Source: Buttiauxella selenatireducens (GTDB lineage: Bacteria > Pseudomonadota > Gammaproteobacteria > Enterobacterales > Enterobacteriaceae). From it: a stretch of 64,000 bases of DNA. A program made the position numbers and the translations under genes. Within the stretch, counting starts at the first letter, position 1; each line of letters begins with the position of its first letter. The stretch is taken from NCBI RefSeq assembly GCF_031432975.1, contig NZ_CP133838.1:4712001-4776000 (forward strand), written 5' to 3'. The notes under the pieces were generated by a model. That model saw only the letters and a list, made by a program, of their open reading frames with translations, did not search any database and had not been told where the DNA came from. This document shows, piece after piece, positions 8,126 through 15,707 of the stretch.

Positions 8126-9258
8126 TAAAATGCCTCCGCAACTTGAAAGTAAAAACCGGTACTCTCTTTGCCAAATCCCAGATCAAGACGGATGTTCATG
8201 TCCGGTTTAACCTCGAAGCGATAGCCCGCACCGAAAGTAGGTAACAATGGATGATCCCCAAGGTTTTGCGGGCTATCGCCCAATGCGCCCGCCCCCACCC
8301 ACAGAACATAGCCATGTCGCCAGTTGAGCTTCTTACGGTATTCAATCTGAGTGCTGACCACGTCTTTATCGCGATAGCGCCCCTGATAATATCCGCGCAA
8401 TCTATCGCTATCTCCCGCCTGAGATAAACGATCCCATGGCACATCACCCCGCGCAAAACGTCCCCAAAGATCAAACGCTAATACATCCTGATCATTGAGC
8501 GGGAAGTAATAATTATATTGCATCTCAAGCACGGAAAAATGGGTATCCGAGCCAATGGAAGGATCAAAAAGGCTGTATTCGGCGCTAAAAAATTGGCCGT
8601 GTTGCGGGCGGGTGATCACGTCTCGCGTATCGTAGTTAATGCTGGTGGTGACGCCGGAGCTTAGCGTCCTCCCGCCTGCATCGTAGCGGGAAAAATTATC
8701 GTCAGGATTCGGATCGTCAATGTTCTCAGCGTCATAGGTTGAAAAATCCCACCCCACGCCAACATACAGATTATCAACGATTTGGCGCATTATCTGCGGA
8801 TGGAGACTAAACGATTGCTGGGTATATTTCTGCTCGTTGCCTTGCGCCGCGTCATAACCAATACCCCAAAACCCGGTTGGGATTTTCGCAAGCGATCCAT
8901 CAACAAACAGCCGCCATTCGTCACCCGTGAAAAACGTGTAGTTTTTCATTCCCAAACCCAGCGCACCGCTGGTGCTGACAAATCCAGTTAAGGAAATAGA
9001 TGAGTTTTGGGTTGCACGATCGTTGGGATCAACACGGTAAACGCCCGCCACGGCAGTCCCCAAACCCAGTTTCAATTCAGGGGTATAAAACGGCCCTGGC
9101 AGCACGCTCCAGTTAATACCTTTGCTGGCATCATATTGATTATCCGCGCCTAAATTTCCCAGAAAGCCGTCAATCTCTTCGCGCGTCATGGCTTCAGTAC
9201 TCGCCGGTGCCATCATGAAACTAAGCAAACCCCAAAATAGCGCGCCGCGTTTGTTCAT
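8125..9258 (-). CDS. Omp85/BamA-type outer-membrane beta-barrel protein without POTRA domains
   Basis: A 377-residue exported protein (signal cleaved after STEA). Nearly the whole mature length is amphipathic strands. The RLRGYYQGRYRDK segment (about residue 285) resembles the conserved (V/I)RG(F/Y) loop-6 motif of the Omp85 superfamily, followed by YRKKLNWRHGYVLWVGAGALGD. It ends in an aromatic residue (VAEAF), the usual barrel targeting signal. At this length there is no room for POTRA domains. It is coupled by TAATG overlaps to both neighbours. Confidence 0.82.
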   Translation of the reverse strand: MNKRGALFWGLLSFMMAPASTEAMTREEIDGFLGNLGADNQYDASKGINWSVLPGPFYTPELKLGLGTAVAGVYRVDPNDRATQNSSISLTGFVSTSGALGLGMKNYTFFTGDEWRLFVDGSLAKIPTGFWGIGYDAAQGNEQKYTQQSFSLHPQIMRQIVDNLYVGVGWDFSTYDAENIDDPNPDDNFSRYDAGGRTLSSGVTTSINYDTRDVITRPQHGQFFSAEYSLFDPSIGSDTHFSVLEMQYNYYFPLNDQDVLAFDLWGRFARGDVPWDRLSQAGDSDRLRGYYQGRYRDKDVVSTQIEYRKKLNWRHGYVLWVGAGALGDSPQNLGDHPLLPTFGAGYRFEVKPDMNIRLDLGFGKESTGFYFQVAEAF

Positions 9259-10220
9259 TAGAATCTGTATTCACCCGCGATGAAGAAGCTGTTGCGTTCG
9301 TTAAAGCCAAATTCAGTCAGCACATTGAAGTTCTTCGTAATTTCATACTGCGCCCCCACCAGCATGTTCCATGGCGAGCTCAGGTGTTGCTTGACGTCAA
9401 AGCGCCCATTTTCCACCACGCTGTCCAGCGCCGCAGGCAAACCTAAATCCGACAGATTCCCCTTAAACTCTTGTTCAACATCCTGATACATCGTGCCCAC
9501 CCAGAGGCTCAGGTGTGAAGGGCCGGAAACACCCGGAAGCTCAAAACGATAACCCACACGCGGCGAAACCGTTAGCGCCGAAATTTTACCGTCGAGAATA
9601 TCGAAACTGGTCTGCGTATAGTTGGTATCCAGCAGCGCGAACCAGTTTTCATAGCCCCCCGCCAGCGTCATCCCTGCACCGTAGGTCGTACCTTCAAATT
9701 TCAGGGTAAAGTCGAGATCCTGTAGCGCTCCACTCTCATAGCCCGCATGCACCGCCTGGGCAATGATCCGGTTCGGATCGAAGCGACCATATTGCGACGG
9801 ATCGGCATCCACTGAGATTTGCGAAACGGAAGACCCTTTGGTATGCCCGAGAATGCCGTAGAAGTTGAGGAACGGAAACACCCACATATCAAGGCGCAGG
9901 TTTTCGGTTTCACTGCGCTCGCGGGTATCGCCGACGCCGATATTAAACAAGTCATCAGGGATCGGTCGGCCAGCAAAGCTCAGTCCCGTCAGGGCAATAC
10001 TTTCGACATCGACGTTCTGGCGCATGTTCATATAACTGAGATTCACGCCAAACGGCAGTGGAATGGAATAACCACGTGCGCGCGCTTCATCTCCCCAGAT
10101 TGGAAACGTGCTGCTCTCACTCGCCGTATCCGTTGATGCCCCAAATGCTCCGCCGGATAAAAACAGCAACGGCAGCGCGTAAACCCGACACTGCTGCACA
10201 CCTTTTAATATTGATTTCAT
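9258..10220 (-). CDS. Predicted outer-membrane beta-barrel protein, family not recognised
   Basis: A 320-residue exported protein with a signal peptide ending near GGAFGA. The mature sequence alternates hydrophobic and polar residues in many short strands (for example FALLDTNYTQTSFDIL and VSPRVGYRFELPG) and ends in AGEYRF, a terminal phenylalanine typical of outer-membrane barrels. I do not recognise a named family. It sits 47 bases after one Omp85-like gene and overlaps the next (TAATG), so the products are probably made together. Confidence 0.72.
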   Translation of the reverse strand: MKSILKGVQQCRVYALPLLFLSGGAFGASTDTASESSTFPIWGDEARARGYSIPLPFGVNLSYMNMRQNVDVESIALTGLSFAGRPIPDDLFNIGVGDTRERSETENLRLDMWVFPFLNFYGILGHTKGSSVSQISVDADPSQYGRFDPNRIIAQAVHAGYESGALQDLDFTLKFEGTTYGAGMTLAGGYENWFALLDTNYTQTSFDILDGKISALTVSPRVGYRFELPGVSGPSHLSLWVGTMYQDVEQEFKGNLSDLGLPAALDSVVENGRFDVKQHLSSPWNMLVGAQYEITKNFNVLTEFGFNERNSFFIAGEYRF

Positions 10221-10267
10221 TAGGTTCTCTTTATAATTTGCTTTGTCAGTCTCGCGGTAAATTCCCT

Positions 10268-11419
10268 TTACAGACCCGCCCCCACGTTGAAATAGACCGC
10301 TTGTTCGTCGTCGCTAAATGCAACATCAATACCAGTATGTAACCCAAACTCGCGCGCGATGAGGTAACGGAAACCCCCACCCCACGCTACTTCAGTCGTC
10401 TGATAAAGCTCATCCACATTATTTGCAGCGCTTCCTGCGCCCACAAAACCCTGCAACACCCAGCGCGGCGTCATTTGCCACTCAAGCTGCGTTTGCACGG
10501 TACCGACATAATCACCTTGATAGCGATATCGCGAGATGCCTCGCAAATAGATATAGGGTCGCGCCATCGGCGGCAAATGGCTGTCAGCATTCGAAAGTGA
10601 CTGATAATTTCCCGCCAACGCCAAAGTGAAATCGGCTCCGAGCGGCTGGAAGTATTTACCGTCAATGGTCAGCATGTTGTACCGATAATCGCCGCCGAGA
10701 AAGTTGGAATAAAACTGGTATTCGCCAGTGACCGACAAGCCACTGCGTGGGTAGAAAAAGTTATCTGTCGTGTCATATTCCATCAGCAACCCAACGCCCG
10801 AGGTCGAACTTTCCTCGCCAAGCACCCGCTGAAATGTACGGTTGATAAGCTTGTTATCGGCCGAGATTTTCATATTTGCATAGAATTGCGAACCACCAAG
10901 GAAAAACGGAGTATCTGCAACGCGGAACAGTAATTTTTGCATACCTCCGTACCCCTTTGTTTGGGTACTAATGCCTTTTCCGTTCTCAAAGCCTGCAATA
11001 TCACCCGAATAAATATCAATATTTACATTGGCATAGCCAAGGCCGACCAGATATCGAATGCTGTCGTTGTTCCAGGTATGACGATGCCCACCGCCAACAA
11101 ACCAGGTGCCATTTTGCGTCGCCCCTCCACCAAAAGCCGAAACGGCCGGAGGAATGGGTCGCCCATCGGGACGGTTTTTTGCCCTCCGACTGTCTTCAGT
11201 GTCATGCAAAAACAGGCCAAATAGCCCGCCTCCGTAACCTACTGCGGGTTCGGTTATCACCACCGGAACCGGTAAGAAGCCGTAGCGGTTTTCACTCAGG
11301 TACTGGCTCATATCCAGCATGCCGTCGCTATCATCAATAAACCCAGATGCACGGGCTTCTTCGGGCTGCCACAGCCCTGCCGATATAAGAACAGCGAGCA
11401 GGAACGTGAATTTATTCAT
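10268..11419 (-). CDS. Omp85/BamA-type outer-membrane barrel, first gene of the operon
   Basis: A 383-residue exported protein (signal cleaved near EARASG). It has the C-terminal surface-antigen (bacterial_surface_Ag/Omp85) layout: VVITEPAVGYGGGLFGLFL near the N-terminus, a YLRGISRYRYQGDYVGTVQTQ loop-6-like motif at about residue 290, and a C-terminal barrel strand ending YFNVGAGL. No POTRA domains are present. It is a paralogue-like companion of the other Omp85-type gene in this operon. Confidence 0.82.
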   Translation of the reverse strand: MNKFTFLLAVLISAGLWQPEEARASGFIDDSDGMLDMSQYLSENRYGFLPVPVVITEPAVGYGGGLFGLFLHDTEDSRRAKNRPDGRPIPPAVSAFGGGATQNGTWFVGGGHRHTWNNDSIRYLVGLGYANVNIDIYSGDIAGFENGKGISTQTKGYGGMQKLLFRVADTPFFLGGSQFYANMKISADNKLINRTFQRVLGEESSTSGVGLLMEYDTTDNFFYPRSGLSVTGEYQFYSNFLGGDYRYNMLTIDGKYFQPLGADFTLALAGNYQSLSNADSHLPPMARPYIYLRGISRYRYQGDYVGTVQTQLEWQMTPRWVLQGFVGAGSAANNVDELYQTTEVAWGGGFRYLIAREFGLHTGIDVAFSDDEQAVYFNVGAGL

Positions 11420-11720
11420 AGCGTTTATCGGGTTGTACTGACGTTTGCAGCACGCAGGAGGTATACACAGGTGTCCATGCCAAAAGGAAAAGCAACGCCC
11501 TAATCATATGCATCATCCAGTAAAAATGTAATTTTGTTTTATTATTCAATCACACGAGAAATATCATTCCCGCCAAAGAACTGATTTGAGCATAGTCCAG
11601 CATCATGCACATTCAAGATAAAGTGGGAGAGGTTAAGGGGTTAGAGGGTGCGGATTTCAACGATGGCACAGCCTAAGCAAGCGCGGTATCATCAAAAAAA
11701 CTTATTAAAGGCAGGCATTA
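11420..11720. other. Divergent intergenic region
   Basis: About 300 bases between the envelope operon and the diguanylate cyclase gene. It must hold both promoters. The section 11500-11560 is AT-rich. I see no RNA gene or clear operator. Confidence 0.5.
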
Positions 11721-12815
11721 ATGGATATTAATCACAGCACTGGCGAAAATGTCATTACCAGCACCAAAGCCTATATGTGGTTTTTGTCTCTGAACATTAT
11801 ATTTTGCGCCTGGTTATTGTTGCGTAGCACTTATCGACTCGACGCCGACGCACTTCCTCAGATATTACAAATTCTGTGTGGTTGTATCGCTGCGCTCTCC
11901 GCCACCAATCTCATTATTACGCTCAATATAAAGAAGAATATCAACGACGGTTTCTACCACACCGTACTTCCTTTTGTGGTGCTGACTCTTGGATTGTTGT
12001 GGGCCGCTCTATTTATTAATTTCACCCTTTATTATCAAAACCCACTCATCACCTTGATAATGATCGTGTCGGTGTTACTCCCTGCCACCATTACCTTCTT
12101 TATTTCAGGGCGATTGTTGCTGCTTTTCTCCACACCTCTGGTGCTGTGTTTGTTGTATGTCGAGACTGCATTAAAAGAGCAATTTAGCCTGATGCAATTC
12201 ATCGGCTCGCTGATCATGCTGTCAGTTATCTATTCTGCACGCTACATATTGCTGGAGTGGTATCAGCGCGTACAACGTAGCGAATACGAGAAGAACATCC
12301 TGATTAAAAAGTTGATGCAGCAGGCGCACTATGATGCCTTAACCGGCTTGTTCAACCGGCTGAGCATGGCGCGTTTTTTCGAAGAGTGTGTCAGCACCCT
12401 TTCCGGCAATAAGAAAAAGCTGTTCATGATTGTCCTGGATATCGATTATTTCAAACAGTACAACGATAGGTATGGCCATGTGGCCGGTGATAAATGCCTG
12501 ATCAAAGTCTCACAATGTATTGAGCAATCCCTGCGTAAAGAGACTGACAGTGCGTTTCGTTTTGGCGGTGAGGAGTTTGTCGTCATGACGGTGTGTAACG
12601 ATATTTCCCAGGTCAAAGCAATCAGCCACAGGATCCAACAAAATATTGCTCATGCCCATATTCTTCATGAGGGTTCGGCTATTTCTTCAGCGCTTACGGT
12701 CAGCCAGGGTATTGCGCAATGGAGCGAAGGTGTGACACTGGAAGGGTTGGTCGAACAGACCGATCAGCAACTTTATCAAGCGAAGCAAAACGGTAGAAAT
12801 AGGGTTTGCTACTAA
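11721..12815 (+). CDS. Membrane-anchored diguanylate cyclase (GGDEF)
   Basis: A 364-residue protein that should make cyclic di-GMP. Residues 20-190 hold about six transmembrane segments forming a membrane sensor. The GGDEF domain begins at DALTGLFNRLSM (about residue 208) and has the active-site motif FGGEEF (about 282), with metal ligands in VLDIDYFK. The inhibitory I-site RxxD is altered to KETD, so product inhibition may be weakened. The ATG follows AAGGCAGG. Signal and partners are unknown. Confidence 0.92.
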   Translation: MDINHSTGENVITSTKAYMWFLSLNIIFCAWLLLRSTYRLDADALPQILQILCGCIAALSATNLIITLNIKKNINDGFYHTVLPFVVLTLGLLWAALFINFTLYYQNPLITLIMIVSVLLPATITFFISGRLLLLFSTPLVLCLLYVETALKEQFSLMQFIGSLIMLSVIYSARYILLEWYQRVQRSEYEKNILIKKLMQQAHYDALTGLFNRLSMARFFEECVSTLSGNKKKLFMIVLDIDYFKQYNDRYGHVAGDKCLIKVSQCIEQSLRKETDSAFRFGGEEFVVMTVCNDISQVKAISHRIQQNIAHAHILHEGSAISSALTVSQGIAQWSEGVTLEGLVEQTDQQLYQAKQNGRNRVCY

Positions 12816-12851
12816 ATTATCTGCTCCACGGAATCGATACCACAAAAACGA

Positions 12852-12875
12852 AAAAACCCGCCGAAGCGGGTTTTT
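12852..12875. terminator. Bidirectional rho-independent terminator
   Basis: AAAAACCCGC (12852-12861), a CGAA loop and GCGGGTTTTT (12866-12875). T tracts on both strands allow it to serve the diguanylate cyclase gene and the convergent cold-shock gene. Confidence 0.9.
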
Positions 12876-12902
12876 AAATTTCTAGCTTAGTTAACGCTAA
12901 CC

Positions 12903-13115
12903 TTACAGGCTAGTTACGTTACCAGCTGCTGGGCCTTTAGCGCCGTTCTCGATGGTGAAGGAAACTTTCTGGCCTTCATCAAGAGATTTGTAGCCATCGT
13001 TCTGGATAGCAGAGAAGTGTACGAACAGGTCTTTAGAACCGTCGTCTGGAGTGATGAAGCCGAAGCCTTTATCAGCGTTGAACCATTTTACCAGACCAGT
13101 CATTTTGTTAGACAT
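12903..13115 (-). CDS. CspA-family cold-shock protein
   Basis: A 70-residue single-stranded nucleic-acid chaperone. The RNP1 motif KGFGFITP and RNP2 motif DLFVHFSAI are intact. The N-terminus [17 protein letters not shown] matches the CspA/CspB/CspG group of E. coli rather than CspC or CspE. The gene has a long 5' leader with an exact cold box, so it belongs to the cold-inducible class. Assignment to one named paralogue is not safe from sequence alone. Confidence 0.97.
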   Translation of the reverse strand: MSNKMTGLVKWFNADKGFGFITPDDGSKDLFVHFSAIQNDGYKSLDEGQKVSFTIENGAKGPAAGNVTSL

Positions 13116-13254
13116 GAATATTACCTTTTGAAATAAGTGTGCCTTACGGCGATTTGGTATGCTTTACAGATTTTATGAAGCGGTAGAGGAGCACACGACA
13201 AAGGGTATCCAGGGATGACTCTTGAAGGACTGCTTTACTAAGTTGCTTTAAAGG

Positions 13255-13265
13255 TCTGTACGTCA
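13255..13265 (-). promoter_or_regulatory. Cold box at the start of the csp leader
   Basis: On the minus strand this reads TGACGTACAGA, the cold-box sequence of E. coli cspA. It sits about 140-150 bases before the start codon, where the E. coli transcript begins. The leader 13116-13270 should therefore be the structured thermosensing 5' UTR. An upstream TTGTCA (minus strand, near 13310) may be the -35 element. Confidence 0.88.
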
Positions 13266-13344
13266 AACCGATGGGGCGTATTAACTCATGCTTAGGCGAT
13301 GAATGACAAGGATTATTTTAGCCGTCCACAGGTCTGGAGCTAAA

Positions 13345-13377
13345 GCCCCCCTCTTTTAGCGCTTCGCTTAGAGGGGG
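13345..13377 (-). terminator. Hairpin after the shikimate dehydrogenase-like gene
   Basis: CCCCCTCT...AGCG and CGCTTAGAGGGGG form a strong stem about 45 bases past the stop of the minus-strand gene. No T tract follows on the minus strand, so it may act as a 3'-end stabiliser rather than a true terminator. Confidence 0.45.
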
Positions 13378-13423
13378 TAAATGGCACCACAACACCCCCA
13401 TGCTTTGCACTGCTAATCCATTG

Positions 13424-14260
13424 TTAGTAATCTATTTTTGCCACCCTACGCAGCGCTTCTGGCGTCACTTCTGGCAGGCCAAAAAACTCCATATATGCAG
13501 GAATCATCTCAAATAACATATCTGTTCCAGGTTGTATCTGGCAGTCTCTTTCCAGCGCTGCGCGTAAAAATGGCGTGATTTCGCTTTTCATCACCACTTC
13601 ACCGACAAAACTTCCCGGCGTTATCGCGTTCATATCCATCGGCAGTTCGTCGCCAGCATTCATACCCAGCGGCGTTGCGTTCACGACAATGGAAAACGCC
13701 TTTGGGTTGCGCAAGTGGGTCTGCACGGTGAGCCACGGATAATGGCGACGCAGGCGTTTTGCCAGCTCTTCGCTGGTTGCCGTGCGGTTATCAAATAACG
13801 CTAGCGTATCGACACCAGCCGCCGCCAGCGACGCGGCAATAGCCGAACCGACTCCGCCGCATCCCACCACTAACGCCCGCGCCCCTTTCACCTGAACCCC
13901 TTTGCGCAACACGCCACGGACGAAACCGTCGCCATCAAACATATCGCCGCGCAAACTGCCATCCGCTTCACGACGAATGGCATTGCAGGCGCCGGCAATT
14001 TGCGCGGTAGGGCTTAGGCTTTGGACTAAGTCGCAGGTCGAGACTTTGTGCGGCATGGTCACCAACGCCCCCACAATATTGGTCAGACGAAATAGAGAAG
14101 GAATCATCTGCGCATAATCTTCGCCTTTCACCCCCATTGGCACCACTTTGATATCAATCCCTTGCTCTTCAAACCATGGGTTGTAAATCATCGGCGCTTT
14201 GAAGGTGGTGGTTGGGTAGCCCAGATGAGCGATTAACCGGGTATTGCCACTAATTTCCAT
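13424..14260 (-). CDS. Shikimate/quinate dehydrogenase-like protein (AroE family)
   Basis: A 278-residue NAD(P)-dependent oxidoreductase. The catalytic lysine is in TMPHKVS and the Rossmann motif is VVGCGGVGSA; NATPLGM and the FDGDGF loop with its aspartate are also present. The usual substrate-binding SxS pattern (HSxSP) is replaced by TTTFKAP, so the substrate may differ from that of biosynthetic AroE. The ATG at 14260 is preferred to 14314 because AAAGAGGAAG lies just before it. It is the last gene of an operon with an MFS carrier and a dehydroshikimate dehydratase, pointing to quinate/shikimate catabolism. Confidence 0.88.
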   Translation of the reverse strand: MEISGNTRLIAHLGYPTTTFKAPMIYNPWFEEQGIDIKVVPMGVKGEDYAQMIPSLFRLTNIVGALVTMPHKVSTCDLVQSLSPTAQIAGACNAIRREADGSLRGDMFDGDGFVRGVLRKGVQVKGARALVVGCGGVGSAIAASLAAAGVDTLALFDNRTATSEELAKRLRRHYPWLTVQTHLRNPKAFSIVVNATPLGMNAGDELPMDMNAITPGSFVGEVVMKSEITPFLRAALERDCQIQPGTDMLFEMIPAYMEFFGLPEVTPEALRRVAKIDY

Positions 14261-14317
14261 TGCATCTTCCTCTTTAACGGCGTCACCGGGTTCTGCGACG
14301 CCGTTGCGCATCATTAA

Positions 14318-15634
14318 TTAATCATCCAGTTCAATACGTTTGATATCGCCAAGAATAAAGACATACGACAATACGCCCAGCAGCGCTGCTCCGCCGATGT
14401 AGACCAGCGCATAGAAGAAGTTGCCCGTTGCCGCGACGATAAAACCGATGATGAGCGGCGTGATGATAGAGGCAAGGTTTGAGCAGAAGTTAAATAAGCC
14501 GCCGGTCAGCCCCGCCAGATTCTTCGGCGCCATATCGGAAATCAGCGTCCACCCTAGCCCCACCATTCCCTGCCCAAAGAAGGCAACGGACATCACCGAA
14601 ATCACCAGCGCGTCCGTCGGCATCCAGTTAGCCGAGATGATCAGGCTCGCCATCAACAGGCCAGCGATAATCGGCAATTTACGCGCGATGTTCACCGAAC
14701 CCGTGCGTTTCAGTATTTGATCAGACACCCATCCACCAAACATCACGCCAACGGCGGCGGCGAGGAACGGCAGAATGGCGAAAAAGCCCACTTTCAGCCA
14801 GGGCATATGGCGTTCGGTTGCGAGATAGGTTGGGAACCAGGTCAGGAAGAAGACTAACGTGGTATTCCCGGCAAACTGGCCGATCCCCGCACCGAGGATC
14901 TGGCGGCATTTCACCAGTTTGGCCACGTTCGCCCAACTGAAGTTCATCTTCGGCTCAGGTTCTGCTTCTTTTCGGTCATGGCCGATGTATTCCAGCTCAA
15001 GCTGGTTAGCCGTTTTCGACTCATGCGGCTCGTGATAAAAACGCCACCACACCAACACAAACAAGATCCCCGCAATGCCGACGGTGATAAACAGCGTCCG
15101 CCAGCCGAAGGTTTCCATAATAAAGAACAACAACGGCGCAAATGCCGCGAGGCCGATGTATTCCCCTACGGTATACACCGCCGTAGCACGGGCGCGTTCG
15201 TGTTGCGGGAACCATTTGCCAACCACGCGGCTATTCACCGGGAAGCACGGTGCCTCACTAATCCCCAATCCTAAACGGCATAGCAGCAGAGTTTTCAGCC
15301 CCATGGTTAAACCGTGGAATAAGGTAAATGCCGACCAGAAAAACAGCGCCAGTGCATAGGTGATTTTGTTGCCAAAGCGGTCGAGGAAGATGCCACCGGG
15401 TATTTGCATAGCCGCGTAAGTCCAGGCAAACGCAGAAAACACGATCCCCATCGTTGCCGCACCAATGCCGAGATCGGCACTCAACTGCGGCGCGGCGATA
15501 CCTAATACCGTTCGGTCGAGGTAGTTAATCATGGTTCCAATAGCCAGAAGGGTCAGGATAACCAGCCGGGTACGGGAGCGTTTCTCTACACCAGTTTTCG
15601 GGGCGGCAATGTCGCCCTGGCCATAACTCGCCAT
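14318..15634 (-). CDS. MFS transporter, anion:cation symporter (ACS) type
   Basis: A 438-residue carrier with 12 predicted helices. The motifs NYLDRTVLGIAAPQL in helix 1 and GGIFLDRFGNK in loop 2-3, and the ISEAPCFPVNSRVVGKWFP segment, are typical of the ACS family that takes up hexuronates, glucarate and related acids. Given its neighbours, the likely cargo is quinate, shikimate or dehydroshikimate. That assignment is inferred from context. Confidence 0.9.
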   Translation of the reverse strand: MASYGQGDIAAPKTGVEKRSRTRLVILTLLAIGTMINYLDRTVLGIAAPQLSADLGIGAATMGIVFSAFAWTYAAMQIPGGIFLDRFGNKITYALALFFWSAFTLFHGLTMGLKTLLLCRLGLGISEAPCFPVNSRVVGKWFPQHERARATAVYTVGEYIGLAAFAPLLFFIMETFGWRTLFITVGIAGILFVLVWWRFYHEPHESKTANQLELEYIGHDRKEAEPEPKMNFSWANVAKLVKCRQILGAGIGQFAGNTTLVFFLTWFPTYLATERHMPWLKVGFFAILPFLAAAVGVMFGGWVSDQILKRTGSVNIARKLPIIAGLLMASLIISANWMPTDALVISVMSVAFFGQGMVGLGWTLISDMAPKNLAGLTGGLFNFCSNLASIITPLIIGFIVAATGNFFYALVYIGGAALLGVLSYVFILGDIKRIELDD

Positions 15635-15672
15635 TTTTTATTCCTCTGTCTGTAGGTTGCAGGTGTTCTAAT

Positions 15673-15688
15673 TGAACCTGATGGTTCA
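15673..15688. promoter_or_regulatory. Palindrome between the dehydratase and MFS genes
   Basis: TGAACC-TGAT-GGTTCA is a perfect inverted repeat 38 bases upstream of the MFS start. A single GGTTCA half-site recurs at 17620-17625 upstream of the dehydratase gene. It could be an operator for an unlinked regulator; no regulator gene lies in this cluster. Confidence 0.4.
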
Positions 15689-15707
15689 TTTATTGTTTTA
15701 AATCGCA

